From Algoriphagus zhangzhouensis (GTDB taxonomy: Bacteria > Bacteroidota > Bacteroidia > Cytophagales > Cyclobacteriaceae): a DNA stretch of 64,000 nt. The stretch spans positions 434,001 through 498,000 of the forward strand of contig NZ_FRXN01000001.1 of assembly GCF_900148515.1 (NCBI RefSeq). Reading direction: 5' to 3'. This document shows positions 16,852 to 25,375 of the stretch, in pieces; within the stretch, counting starts at the first letter, position 1; every line of letters starts with the position of its first letter. The notes under the pieces are model-generated. The model did not search any database. It was given only the letters and a program-made list of their open reading frames with translations, and was not told where the DNA came from. A program made the position numbers and the translations under genes.

Positions 16852-17643
16852 ATGAAAAAAATCATCATCCTATTGTTGACAGGTTTAGTGGTCTATTCCT
16901 GTGCAAAAGTTCCTTTAACAGGTAGAAATCAATTGGCTATGGTGGATAATGCCGAAATCATGCCTTTGGTGGAGGAGCAATATGATCAAGTGTTGAAAGA
17001 GAACAAAGTCGTGACAAATACCGCAGACGGTCAAAGCGTCGTAAGGGTAGGAAAACGCATTTCTGCTGCCGTAGAGGCCTTTTTGATCCAAGAAGGCTAC
17101 CAAGAATTGGTGGAAACCTTTGAGTGGGAGTTTAACCTTTTGGAGTCGGATCAGGTCAATGCTTGGTGTATGCCTGGTGGTCTGGTTGCCTTCTACACGG
17201 GTATCATGCCGGTAACTCAGAATGAAACTGGAATCGCTGTGGTTATGGGCCATGAGGTAGCACACGCGGTTGCTTCCCATGCTAGAGAACGTATGTCAAA
17301 TGGCTTGATTGCCAATATGGGGCTTAGTGTTTTGTCTACTGCAATGGGACAAAATCCAACTATGACCCAGCAAATTTTTCTACAATCTGTGGGTATGGGT
17401 TCTCAGTTGGGAATGTTGAGTTTCTCCAGAAAGCACGAATTGGAAGCTGATGAATTGGGATTAATATTTATGGCGATGGCTGGATATGATCCTCGTGAAG
17501 CACCGATCTTCTGGGAAAGAATGTCTTCAGCTGGGGGAGAAGCGCCACCTGAATTCCTTTCTACTCACCCGGGTCCAGATAGAAGAATCGAAAGATTGAA
17601 TGCCAATATGGATAAGGCATTGAAATACTATAATCCACAATAA
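16852..17643 (+). CDS. M48-family metalloprotease, lipoprotein
   Basis: A 263-residue protease of the BepA/LoiP/OMA1 type. A lipobox ends at Cys17 (VVYSC), and PLTGRNQLAMV is the conserved start of the mature form. The zinc site is HEVAH at 134-138, with the third ligand in KHELEADELG, and the closing STHPGPDRRI segment is typical. It likely acts in periplasmic quality control of outer-membrane proteins. It is monocistronic with a terminator. Confidence 0.93.
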   Translation: MKKIIILLLTGLVVYSCAKVPLTGRNQLAMVDNAEIMPLVEEQYDQVLKENKVVTNTADGQSVVRVGKRISAAVEAFLIQEGYQELVETFEWEFNLLESDQVNAWCMPGGLVAFYTGIMPVTQNETGIAVVMGHEVAHAVASHARERMSNGLIANMGLSVLSTAMGQNPTMTQQIFLQSVGMGSQLGMLSFSRKHELEADELGLIFMAMAGYDPREAPIFWERMSSAGGEAPPEFLSTHPGPDRRIERLNANMDKALKYYNPQ

Positions 17644-17663
17644 TCAAATGAACCTATCAAAGC

Positions 17664-17697
17664 GAAAAGCCGAAGTCTGAGAAGATTTCGGCTTTTC
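17664..17697 (+). terminator. Intrinsic terminator after the M48 gene
   Basis: GAAAAGCCGAA pairs with TTCGGCTTTTC to form an 11-bp stem, and TCT/AGA adds to the stem inside. The tail after the stem is AT-rich rather than a pure T run. Confidence 0.75.
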
Positions 17698-17719
17698 AAT
17701 TATATCTTTAAATCATGTT

Positions 17720-18145
17720 ATGATAAGAAAGCAGAACGGCCTACAGAATTATAAGGTTCCAGAAAAAGAGTTAAGATGGGCCTATTTATTTTTTGGATTG
17801 TTATTAGCATGGGCTTTCGGGAATCTCTGTTATAAAGCTTACATTGGATATACCTCGGAAATAAGATATACTGTTATTAATTTCTATGAGAAGTATTATG
17901 ATAGTAAAGGTACTGGAATGAAAGTTTTTTATTTGGTAGATGGAGAAACAATTAAAGAAGTGTGTTTTTCATTTGATTGTAAACAAGTTCAAAAAGGGGA
18001 AAGGAGATTGGGTTATTACTTTGTTGATGACCCCTCCTTTTTTGGAATTCTTTATGATATAAAGGTACCTTCTTCCGTAATGCCTCCTCAGAATGGTTGG
18101 GAGACTATTCCTGATTATTTGAAGCCTAAAAAGAAGAGAAGTTAG
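17720..18145 (+). CDS. Hypothetical single-pass membrane protein
   Basis: 141 residues with one clear membrane helix (about 19-40, LRWAYLFFGLLLAWAFGNLC) and a 95-residue C-terminal domain rich in Tyr and Phe, containing two Cys in VCFSFDCKQV. It ends in a basic tail (KPKKKRS). I do not recognise the family. It is the first of three small genes in an AT-rich stretch that includes an Imm31-like gene, so it may belong to the same accessory islet. Confidence 0.55.
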   Translation: MIRKQNGLQNYKVPEKELRWAYLFFGLLLAWAFGNLCYKAYIGYTSEIRYTVINFYEKYYDSKGTGMKVFYLVDGETIKEVCFSFDCKQVQKGERRLGYYFVDDPSFFGILYDIKVPSSVMPPQNGWETIPDYLKPKKKRS

Positions 18146-18175
18146 ATTTTTGTTTATTAAAATTGAAAAGTAAAA

Positions 18176-18457
18176 TTGAAGGCTAGATTTGATTATTATG
18201 AAATCGTATTGTTAAAAGATTCTTCTTTTACTAAAAGTAAAGGTATTATGGGATTAACGGGCCTAGTTTTGGGAAAATCAAAGAACGAAAATGATGTTTG
18301 GGGGTATGCTATTTATCTTTTTGAATTAGAAGAGGTTTGGGATTTGGACGAAGATTTTTTAGAAAGCACAGGTCATTTTTCATCAAAAGAAGATTTTTAT
18401 GATGGAAATAGTGTCCAAGTAAAAGTTAAAAATGGGAAAGGCGAAACGGATGATTAG
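18176..18457 (+). CDS. Imm31-like immunity protein, orphan
   Basis: A 93-residue acidic protein whose pattern fits immunity protein 31: the DYYEIVLL start, a GIMGLTGLVLGKS turn, WGYAIYLFELEEVWDLDED, and the FYDGNSVQVKV end. Imm31 proteins neutralise toxins of polymorphic toxin systems. An in-frame stop at 18164 leaves the TTG at 18176 as the only plausible start. No toxin or Rhs/secretion gene lies nearby, so this is an orphan, perhaps protecting against neighbours. The family call rests on motif reading only. Confidence 0.6.
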   Translation: MKARFDYYEIVLLKDSSFTKSKGIMGLTGLVLGKSKNENDVWGYAIYLFELEEVWDLDEDFLESTGHFSSKEDFYDGNSVQVKVKNGKGETDD

Positions 18458-18545
18458 TTTAATTGACTACATCCAATTTGTTTTTTTCTATCGAAATAGG
18501 AAATTTGATCTTTCTTAAAGGGGTATTTAAAAAAAGAGATCGATA

Positions 18546-18797
18546 ATGAAGAAATTTAGATATATAATAGTTTTAACTTTCTTTTCAATTGTTGTACAAG
18601 TATATTTAAATATAGACGATCTTTCAAAAGCATTTGGTGGTGTTGTTTTTCAATTTATAGCATCTGGTCTAATAGGTTGGGTATTTTCTCAATTTTATAA
18701 TAAGTATTATAAGTCCTCTAGGTTAGTGTGGTGGGCAAGATTCTATGCTTTAATGATTTTAGGTTCAATAGTTATGCACTATATTGGAGTGACCTAA
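18546..18797 (+). CDS. Hypothetical small membrane protein
   Basis: 83 residues with about three hydrophobic segments: 5-21, 30-48 and 62-80. There is no catalytic motif and I recognise no family. It is the last gene of the AT-rich islet that starts after the M48 terminator. Small membrane proteins beside immunity genes are common in toxin islets, but no link is shown here. Confidence 0.5.
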   Translation: MKKFRYIIVLTFFSIVVQVYLNIDDLSKAFGGVVFQFIASGLIGWVFSQFYNKYYKSSRLVWWARFYALMILGSIVMHYIGVT

Positions 18798-18906
18798 TAA
18801 AATTTGAGTTTAGCTAAAATGATTTGTTCCTCGGCAATTTTCAATAGTTTAGTTCCTCCTGAATAACTACAGCTCTCAATTTGCCTTAACAGCAATTATA
18901 AAAATA

Positions 18907-18936
18907 AAAGCCGAAATCTATCAAGATTACGGCTTT
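18907..18936 (-). terminator. Intrinsic terminator after exonuclease gene
   Basis: Arms AAAGCCGAAATCT and AGATTACGGCTTT form a 13-bp stem with one A-A mismatch and loop ATCA. On the minus strand a TTTTATTTTT run follows. It lies about 40 bases beyond the exonuclease stop codon. Confidence 0.8.
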
Positions 18937-18973
18937 GTACTTTATAGCTTAATATCAAATAACTTAAAGATAA

Positions 18974-19780
18974 CTACCTGTTATTAAAGCCTCTTAGCTT
19001 CACTTGAGTTAGTTTTCTTTTGGTATCCAATGGGAAATCGCCACGCATCATCCAATCATAATAACCTGGTTCTTCTTTGAAAACCTGCTCGATTGGTTTG
19101 CCTTTGTGCTTGCCAAAATTGAAGATTTCCACACCCTCTGAATTGAAGATGAAACGACCGGCCAAATCCACCATTTTTTCATTGACCAAATCATGGATTT
19201 TCTTCATATCATTTTCAAAAACTCCAAGCTTATTTCCCTGCAAGTCTTCTGCTTCTTCTCCGATATATCTCTCTACTTGCGCTCTGAAAACATCCAAAGT
19301 AGCTAAAGTGTCAGCTTCTGCACTATGGGCATTTTCCAACTTTTTACCACAATAGAATTTGTAGGCAGCGGTCAGATTTCTTTTTTCCATCAAATGGAAA
19401 ATCTTCTGGGCATCCAAAAGATTTCGTTTGTCCAGATCGAAATCAATTCCAGCTCTCAAGAACTCCTCAACTAATAAAGGGATATCGTACTTCAAGACAT
19501 TAAAACCTGCCAAATCAGCTCCCCCGATAAATTGATGGATATCTTTGGCCAAGTCCTTGAAAGTAGGTTCGTTTTTGATGTCCTTGTCATAAATCCCGTG
19601 GATCAAAGAGGACTCCAGAGGGATAGGAATTCCCGGATTAATTCGTCTAGTATATATTTCCTGTCCGCCATCTGGATGAACCTTGACGATGGAAATCTCG
19701 ACGATTCTGTCGGTTCCCACATTGGTACCAGTGGCTTCCAGATCGAAAAATGCAATTGCGTTCTTTAAGTTTAAATCCAT
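18974..19780 (-). CDS. DnaQ-like 3'-5' exonuclease with C-terminal DUF3820-like domain
   Basis: 268 residues. The N-terminal DEDD exonuclease domain has FFDLEATGTNVGTDRIVEIS (first acidic pair), the middle LAGFNVLKYDIPLL segment, and HSAEADTLATLDVF with the late His and Asp. The C-terminal 60 residues (FNFGKHKGKPIEQVF, then YYDWMMRGDF) fit a DUF3820-like domain, common in Bacteroidota exonucleases of this type. It could proofread DNA synthesis or trim nucleic-acid ends. The ATG at 19780 lies one base beyond the Mpl stop, so the two are probably translated in tandem. Confidence 0.9.
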   Translation of the reverse strand: MDLNLKNAIAFFDLEATGTNVGTDRIVEISIVKVHPDGGQEIYTRRINPGIPIPLESSLIHGIYDKDIKNEPTFKDLAKDIHQFIGGADLAGFNVLKYDIPLLVEEFLRAGIDFDLDKRNLLDAQKIFHLMEKRNLTAAYKFYCGKKLENAHSAEADTLATLDVFRAQVERYIGEEAEDLQGNKLGVFENDMKKIHDLVNEKMVDLAGRFIFNSEGVEIFNFGKHKGKPIEQVFKEEPGYYDWMMRGDFPLDTKRKLTQVKLRGFNNR

Positions 19781-19781
19781 T

Positions 19782-21137
19782 TTATTCAAATTTTGCTTTG
19801 ATGCCTTCCAAGTCCATGTTGTCATAGTTTCCGGAGCTCATCAACAGCAGATTCGTGTTAGTATAATCTTTTTCCAAAAGGTACGATTTTAAAGCCTGAC
19901 TATCAGTAAATAGCTTCAAATCCTTCCTTTTAAATCCATTTCTCAGTGTTTCTTCATCCATCAATTCCAATCTTTTCATGGCTGCTGCATGTGGATTCAA
20001 GTAGATAATTGCCTCATCCGGGGAGTCCATCGTGCCTTCGTAATTGGGAAGGAAATCCTTGTTCAAAGATGAGTAGGTATGGAGTTCCTGAACCGCTATT
20101 AACCTGCGTTCCGGAAACTGGGATTTGACAGCATTCGCTGTTGCTTTCAATTTGGATGGGGCGTGGGCAAAATCACGATATAAAGCTCTGTCTTCCTTCG
20201 CTTTAATCAATTCCATTCTTTTGGCAGCACCTTTAAAAGACTGGATTGAATCATAGAATTGACTTTCGGTCAAACTCAAAGCTTCGCATACTTTTTTGGC
20301 ACCCAACAGGTTTTGAAGATTGTGTTCTCCAAATATTTGAATCGGGATTTCTCCCTGTGAAGTCAATAGAACTGTTTTTCCATTTCGGATTTCAGCAGGA
20401 TGAGCCTGATATGGATTCTTTTTTCCTTTCATTTCACTGCTTTCAGATTCTTCTTTGACCAAAGGATCTGCTTCACAGTAAATCAATTCACCGCCTTCAG
20501 GTGTCATATCAATCAATTGTCTGAATTGATTTTTGTATTCATCAAAATCGGGGAAAACATTGAAGTGGTCCCAGGCTATCCCAGAAAGCAAAGCAATATC
20601 ATGCTTGTAATGGAAGAATTTAGGGCGTCTGTCAAGGGGAGAAGTTAGGTATTCATCTCCTTCGATGATGATAACAGGTGCATCAGAGAGACGTACCATC
20701 AGATCAAAACCTTCGATCTGCGCACCTACCAAATAGTCAAAATCCACTCCCTGATCTTTCAGAACATGCAAGATGATGGAAGTTATGGAGGTTTTACCGT
20801 GTGATCCGGCAATAACTACGCGCTTTTTATCCTTGCTTTGATTGTAGATGAATTCAGGAAAAGAATAAACCGGAATCCCCAGTTCTTTGGCTTTTACCAA
20901 TTCAGGATTGTCGATTCGGGCGTGCATACCCAGAATAATCCCGTCCAATCCTTCGTGTATTTTTACAGGAAACCAGCCAAATTCTTCAGGAAGAATTCCT
21001 GCCTTATTCAATCGGGTTTTGGAAGGTTCGTAAATTTCATCGTCAGATCCTGTGACATGATATCCTTTTTGGACAAGTGCCAAAGCTAGATTGTGCATCA
21101 CAGCACCTCCAATTGCGATAAAATGGAAATTTTTCAT
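19782..21137 (-). CDS. mpl: UDP-MurNAc:L-alanyl-gamma-D-glutamyl-meso-DAP ligase
   Basis: Mpl re-attaches recycled murein tripeptide to UDP-MurNAc. The 451-residue product has the start FIAIGGAVMHNLALAL (an A replaces S in the usual GGSAMHN motif), the ATP loop GSHGKTS (about 114-120), and the YRDFAHAPSKL motif. The DFAHAPSK sequence is the Mpl hallmark that differs from MurC. The ATG at 21137 was chosen. The gene is expressed with the exonuclease downstream and diverges from the membrane protein gene at 21272. Confidence 0.94.
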   Translation of the reverse strand: MKNFHFIAIGGAVMHNLALALVQKGYHVTGSDDEIYEPSKTRLNKAGILPEEFGWFPVKIHEGLDGIILGMHARIDNPELVKAKELGIPVYSFPEFIYNQSKDKKRVVIAGSHGKTSITSIILHVLKDQGVDFDYLVGAQIEGFDLMVRLSDAPVIIIEGDEYLTSPLDRRPKFFHYKHDIALLSGIAWDHFNVFPDFDEYKNQFRQLIDMTPEGGELIYCEADPLVKEESESSEMKGKKNPYQAHPAEIRNGKTVLLTSQGEIPIQIFGEHNLQNLLGAKKVCEALSLTESQFYDSIQSFKGAAKRMELIKAKEDRALYRDFAHAPSKLKATANAVKSQFPERRLIAVQELHTYSSLNKDFLPNYEGTMDSPDEAIIYLNPHAAAMKRLELMDEETLRNGFKRKDLKLFTDSQALKSYLLEKDYTNTNLLLMSSGNYDNMDLEGIKAKFE

Positions 21138-21271
21138 GGTGTTGGTTTGGTATTCTGGGTTCAAACTTAAAAATAATAAACGGCCGAATTTGGAAAAAGC
21201 TGAATTGCTTCCCAATTTTTTGAGGCCTTGTCATTTTCTGTATTTTCGCATGCGAATTTAATTTTTCAAGA

Positions 21272-21955
21272 ATGCTGCCAGACAAATACGCCTACCTAAT
21301 CTTATCACTTTTATATATGATCGCCTGGGCGATTGTTTATTGGAAAAACCCGTGGAAGAGCGGAATGATCAAAGTGTGTGCAGTTGGTGGGATTATGGGA
21401 GTGATAGCTGAGGTTTGGTATTTCAGGGATTATTGGAGACCTCCGACGCTGTTTGGAGAAGGTATGGTCGGGATCGAAGATTATATCATCGGCTTTGCCT
21501 TGTTTGGAGTGGGAGGGTATATCCATTCTTCTTTTACTAAAAAGGAGATTAATTACGATAAGCAAACTCCTGCCAAAAACTGGAATTTCTTTGTCCTGTT
21601 TTTATTGGGTTGTGGAAGTTTGACCCTTTTTAGCATCGGTCTTGGGATTCATTCCGGTTATGTGACCTTTTTGACCTTCTTTTTGCTTTCTGTTTATATC
21701 TGGATTCAAAGACCTGATTTGATTGGCCTTTCCTTGATTTCAGGTTTTGCTACGCTAGCGATATCCTTTTTGATTTATTACATCAATTTTAATATTCTTT
21801 TTCCTGATTTCTGGGACAAATATGGAATGTTGGATGAGCCTATTTTGGGTTTTAAAATCGCCAATATTCCTCTTTCAGAGATGTTGTGGCACTTTAGCTG
21901 GGCCATGCTGTGCTCGATGTTCCGTGGATATCGAAATGGCGTATATTATAAATGA
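21272..21955 (+). CDS. Polytopic membrane protein, possibly lycopene-cyclase-domain-like
   Basis: A 227-residue protein with about seven hydrophobic segments. Two halves carry similar landmarks. The first has WYFRDYWRPPTLFGEG, then GIEDYIIGFALFGVGG. The second has a DKYGMLDEPILGF stretch, then NIPLSEMLWHFSWAML. Acidic residues at the start of a helix after a W/P-rich loop recall the duplicated carotenoid-cyclase domain of CarR/CrtY type. No carotenoid gene is nearby, so the function is inferred at best. It could equally be an unrelated membrane family. Confidence 0.45.
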   Translation: MLPDKYAYLILSLLYMIAWAIVYWKNPWKSGMIKVCAVGGIMGVIAEVWYFRDYWRPPTLFGEGMVGIEDYIIGFALFGVGGYIHSSFTKKEINYDKQTPAKNWNFFVLFLLGCGSLTLFSIGLGIHSGYVTFLTFFLLSVYIWIQRPDLIGLSLISGFATLAISFLIYYINFNILFPDFWDKYGMLDEPILGFKIANIPLSEMLWHFSWAMLCSMFRGYRNGVYYK

Positions 21956-22042
21956 TCCTGAGTATCAATCGGATTGATTTTTGTTGATAAGTATTGTAAA
22001 ACTTGTTTAAAACTCTTGACTTAAAGGAGATACATTTGTTGT

Positions 22043-23626
22043 ATGAGCGAGAAGACGGACTTTCAGAGAAACAATAGAAAAAAAGGGAATTACAGTGCAC
22101 CCAATAGCATGGGAAAAGTACCACCTCAAGCGGTTGATTTGGAGGAAGCTGTATTGGGCGCATTGATGTTGGAAAAGGATGCCTTGACCAATGTAATTGA
22201 TATTCTGAAGGTAGAATCTTTCTATAAAGACGCTCACCAAGTAATTTTTAGGGCCATTTTGGACCTTTTTACCGAATCTCAACCGATCGATTTGTTGACT
22301 GTAACTGCACAGTTGAGAAGGAATGGTACTTTGGAGGTAGCCGGTGGAGCATTCTATGTGACCGAATTGACTTCGAAAGTTGCCTCAGCGGCCAATATCG
22401 AATATCACGCAAGAATCATTACCGAGCAGGCAATTAAGCGTGAACTGATTAGTATTGCTTCCGAAATCCAAAAAGACGCTTTCGAGGATACCACAGATGT
22501 CTTTGAACTTTTGGATAAAATGGAACAGTCACTTTTTGAGATTTCTGAGAAAAACATCCGTAAAAACTATGCGGATATGAAATCCATCATGCGTGAAGCA
22601 TTTGCAGAATTGGAATCCAAGAAGCATCAAAAAGATGGTTTGACAGGGGTTCCTTCAGGCTTTACTGCATTGGATAGGGTGACTTCCGGTTGGCAAAAAG
22701 CAGATTTGGTCATCATCGCTGCCCGTCCTGCGATGGGTAAAACGGCCTTTGTACTTTCGGTTTTGAGAAATGCCGCTGTTGATCACAACAAGCCTGTTGC
22801 TATCTTCTCTTTGGAAATGTCCTCAGTTCAGATGGTGAATCGTTTGATTTCATCTGAAGCTGAATTGGATTCTGAAAAAATCAAAAAAGGATCTTTGGCA
22901 GAGCATGAATGGGCTCAATTGGTACATAAAACCGCCAAGCTTTCCAAAGCACCGCTTTTCATTGATGATACACCGGCATTGTCCATTTTGGAATTGAGAG
23001 CTAAGGCTAGAAAGCTAAAAGCCCAGCACGATATTCAAATGATTGTAATTGACTACTTGCAGTTGATGTCCGGAGACTCAAAAAGTAGCGGAGGTGGAAA
23101 CCGTGAACAAGAAATCGCGAGTATTTCCCGAGCCCTGAAGAAAATCGCCAAGGAATTGATGATTCCTGTGATTGCACTTTCTCAGCTTTCCCGTGCGGTA
23201 GAAACCAGGGGAGGAGATAAGAGACCTCAGCTATCGGATTTGAGGGAATCAGGAGCCATCGAGCAGGATGCGGATATGGTAATGTTCCTTTATCGTCCGG
23301 AATACTATGGTATCACTGAGGATGAAGAGCATAACTCAACTCAAGGAGTCGGCGAAGTTATCATCGCCAAGCATAGAAATGGTTCTTTGGATACAGTAAA
23401 ACTTCGCTTTATCGGTCGATTTACACGATTTACAGATTTGGATAATTTCGGTGGTTTTGGAGCTCCAGCCATGAATCCAGCAGAGCCTATGTATGGGAAT
23501 AAATTTGCGTCACAATCCAGCGGAGCTGGAGATTTTGACTCAGGAAGAACCATCAAAATGCAATCTAAAGCCAATGATGACCTGGATGATTTGTTAAATT
23601 CGGAATCAAAGCCAACTGATTTTTAA
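22043..23626 (+). CDS. dnaB: Replicative DNA helicase
   Basis: DnaB unwinds DNA ahead of the replication fork as a hexamer. The 527-residue product has the N-terminal domain (PPQAVDLEEAVLGALMLEKD, about 27-46), Walker A RPAMGKTAF at 228-236, Walker B MIVIDYLQLM, and the DLRESGAIEQDADMV motif. The last 50 residues form a flexible Gly/Ser/Asp tail. It follows the membrane protein by about 90 bases on the same strand, and a dehydrogenase gene starts two bases after its stop. Confidence 0.97.
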   Translation: MSEKTDFQRNNRKKGNYSAPNSMGKVPPQAVDLEEAVLGALMLEKDALTNVIDILKVESFYKDAHQVIFRAILDLFTESQPIDLLTVTAQLRRNGTLEVAGGAFYVTELTSKVASAANIEYHARIITEQAIKRELISIASEIQKDAFEDTTDVFELLDKMEQSLFEISEKNIRKNYADMKSIMREAFAELESKKHQKDGLTGVPSGFTALDRVTSGWQKADLVIIAARPAMGKTAFVLSVLRNAAVDHNKPVAIFSLEMSSVQMVNRLISSEAELDSEKIKKGSLAEHEWAQLVHKTAKLSKAPLFIDDTPALSILELRAKARKLKAQHDIQMIVIDYLQLMSGDSKSSGGGNREQEIASISRALKKIAKELMIPVIALSQLSRAVETRGGDKRPQLSDLRESGAIEQDADMVMFLYRPEYYGITEDEEHNSTQGVGEVIIAKHRNGSLDTVKLRFIGRFTRFTDLDNFGGFGAPAMNPAEPMYGNKFASQSSGAGDFDSGRTIKMQSKANDDLDDLLNSESKPTDF

Positions 23627-23627
23627 A

Positions 23628-24626
23628 ATGAAAGGAATAGTCCTCGATCTAGATTCAAAAAGTAAAATTTCATACCAGGAAGTCCCTTCCAAATCTCTAG
23701 AGACGGATCAGGTTCGTATCCAAATCAAAGCTGCGGCATTAAATCACCGAGATGAATGGTGTAGACAGGGGAAATATCCCAATCTGACCATTGGAGTGAT
23801 TTTGGGTTCGGATGGGTCTGGAGTAATTATTGAGTTGGGATCTGATGTGAAAGGATTTCAAATAGGTCAGGAGGTGATCATCAATCCTGCGATGAATTGG
23901 GGAGAAAACCAAGAGGCTCAATCGAAGGATTTTTTGATCATGGGTACGCCACATGACGGGACCCTTTCGGAGGAAGTGGTAGTTGCTTCCGACCGAGTTC
24001 ATGCGAAACCCAATCATCTGAATTTTGAGGAAGCAGCAGCATTGCCTTTGGCAGGCTTGACTGCTTATCGAGCCATAATGTACCAGGCCAAAACCCAAGC
24101 CACTGAAAAAGTCCTGATTTCAGGATTTGGGGGAGGAGTAGCCCAGTTTGCAGCTCAATTTGCATTGGGGCTAGGAGCTGAAGTTTATATCACAACCAGT
24201 AGTCCTGCGAAATTGGAAAAAGCAATTTCATTGGGTGCAAAGGGTGGTTTCGACTACAGAGATTCCCAATGGGTTGATAATGCCAATGCTGAGGTTGGAG
24301 GTTTTGATGTAATCATCGATGGTGCTTCTGGCGATGGATTGAATGATTTGATCAAAGTAGCTAAGCCAGGGGGTAGAATTGTGATTTATGGAGCAACTCA
24401 AGGTAATCCAAGTACCTTAGAAGCTCGGAGAATTTTTTGGAATCAGATTAAAATCATGGGCAGCACCATGGGCTCTGATCAAGACTTTGATGATATGTTG
24501 ACTTTCGTTCAAAACTATCAAATCAAGCCCATAGTAGATGCCATTTTTCCTTTCGCAAAGGCTGAAGAAGCTTTTGATAAAATGAGGGATGGTAAGCAAA
24601 TGGGTAAGATTGTATTAGTTCCTTAA
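23628..24626 (+). CDS. Zinc-independent alcohol dehydrogenase/quinone oxidoreductase-like protein
   Basis: A 332-residue MDR-superfamily NADPH-dependent oxidoreductase. It has the GroES-like N-terminal domain (LGSDGSGVIIELG and the ALNHRDEW start), the nucleotide-binding GFGGGVAQFAAQFALGLGA, and the late FAKAEEAFDKMRDGKQMGKIV. The cysteine-rich structural zinc lobe of true ADH is missing. It is co-transcribed with dnaB. Its substrate is unknown. Confidence 0.86.
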   Translation: MKGIVLDLDSKSKISYQEVPSKSLETDQVRIQIKAAALNHRDEWCRQGKYPNLTIGVILGSDGSGVIIELGSDVKGFQIGQEVIINPAMNWGENQEAQSKDFLIMGTPHDGTLSEEVVVASDRVHAKPNHLNFEEAAALPLAGLTAYRAIMYQAKTQATEKVLISGFGGGVAQFAAQFALGLGAEVYITTSSPAKLEKAISLGAKGGFDYRDSQWVDNANAEVGGFDVIIDGASGDGLNDLIKVAKPGGRIVIYGATQGNPSTLEARRIFWNQIKIMGSTMGSDQDFDDMLTFVQNYQIKPIVDAIFPFAKAEEAFDKMRDGKQMGKIVLVP

Positions 24627-24635
24627 AGACCTTAT

Positions 24636-24661
24636 GGTACTTTTTAAATACAAAAAGTACC
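24636..24661. repeat. GTAC-tipped perfect hairpin
   Basis: GGTACTTTTT and AAAAAGTACC form a perfect 10-bp stem around AAATAC just after the dehydrogenase gene. No T run follows, so it is not a clean intrinsic terminator. The same GTAC/T-rich theme occurs in degenerate form at 37110-37136, so it may be a dispersed repeat. Two further weak hairpins follow: CCTAC/GTAGG around 24690 and CGTTC/GAACG around 24770-24790. Confidence 0.55.
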
Positions 24662-24802
24662 TTCGTCCTGATCTGTGCCTGCCTACGGAAGGTAGGTCTC
24701 CACGGATCATTTTAGGACCAAAGAGCTCAAATAAACAAGTGGGTTTCTGACCTTGTTTAGTAACAAATCGTTCGTGAAGGCATGAACGAGGGAGATTAGG
24801 AA

Positions 24803-25291
24803 CTAAACCACTCTATAAGTCTCTCCAAACTCCTTTCTGGCAATTCTATAGACTTCATCAAAATCCGGTGAAGTCACCAAAAAGTCACCTGGCTTTAAGA
24901 TCATTGATTCGCCCCAAGAGGCTTCAAAACAGATTTCTTCATTTTCACCCAATTTGGCAATATCCTCCTTTGAAATTTCAATGGCCCAGATGGTGATTTT
25001 GGATTGATAAGTGGCCCAACCTTTTTCCAAAGCTTCTTTCATTTCATAGCGCTTCTCAAAAGAGTTTTCTCTGACCAAATACAATTCAGAAGAACTAGTC
25101 TGATTTTCTACCAAGTAATCTCCCTTTCGAGCCGTGTTTTTGGTTTCTACACCATCAGAAGTTTTAGTCAATATGGTTTCACCTTCAATCGCCTTTTTGG
25201 CTTTGATCAAAGAAGTTTTTTGGTATTGCTTCCCTTGACTTTTAAAAATTGGAAGGAAGTGCTCCAGCATCTGTTTTTGAGAAACTTGCAT
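24803..25291 (-). CDS. PGDYG-like repeated-domain hypothetical protein
   Basis: 162 residues, soluble. The protein contains two copies of the same short module: KGDYLVENQTSSSELYLV then FEKRYEM at about 75-105, and PGDFLVTSPDFDEVYRIARK then FGETYRVV at the end. The G-D-Y/F-L-V lead fits the PGDYG family, whose function is unknown. The gene stands alone on the minus strand, divergent from the patatin gene. No reliable function can be given. Confidence 0.6.
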   Translation of the reverse strand: MQVSQKQMLEHFLPIFKSQGKQYQKTSLIKAKKAIEGETILTKTSDGVETKNTARKGDYLVENQTSSSELYLVRENSFEKRYEMKEALEKGWATYQSKITIWAIEISKEDIAKLGENEEICFEASWGESMILKPGDFLVTSPDFDEVYRIARKEFGETYRVV

Positions 25292-25375
25292 AAAAATTGG
25301 CTTTGAATTAAAGTACTGAAATTCAATTTACTAAATTGAATAGGAATAATTTTTAACCAATTTAAAAGAATTTTT

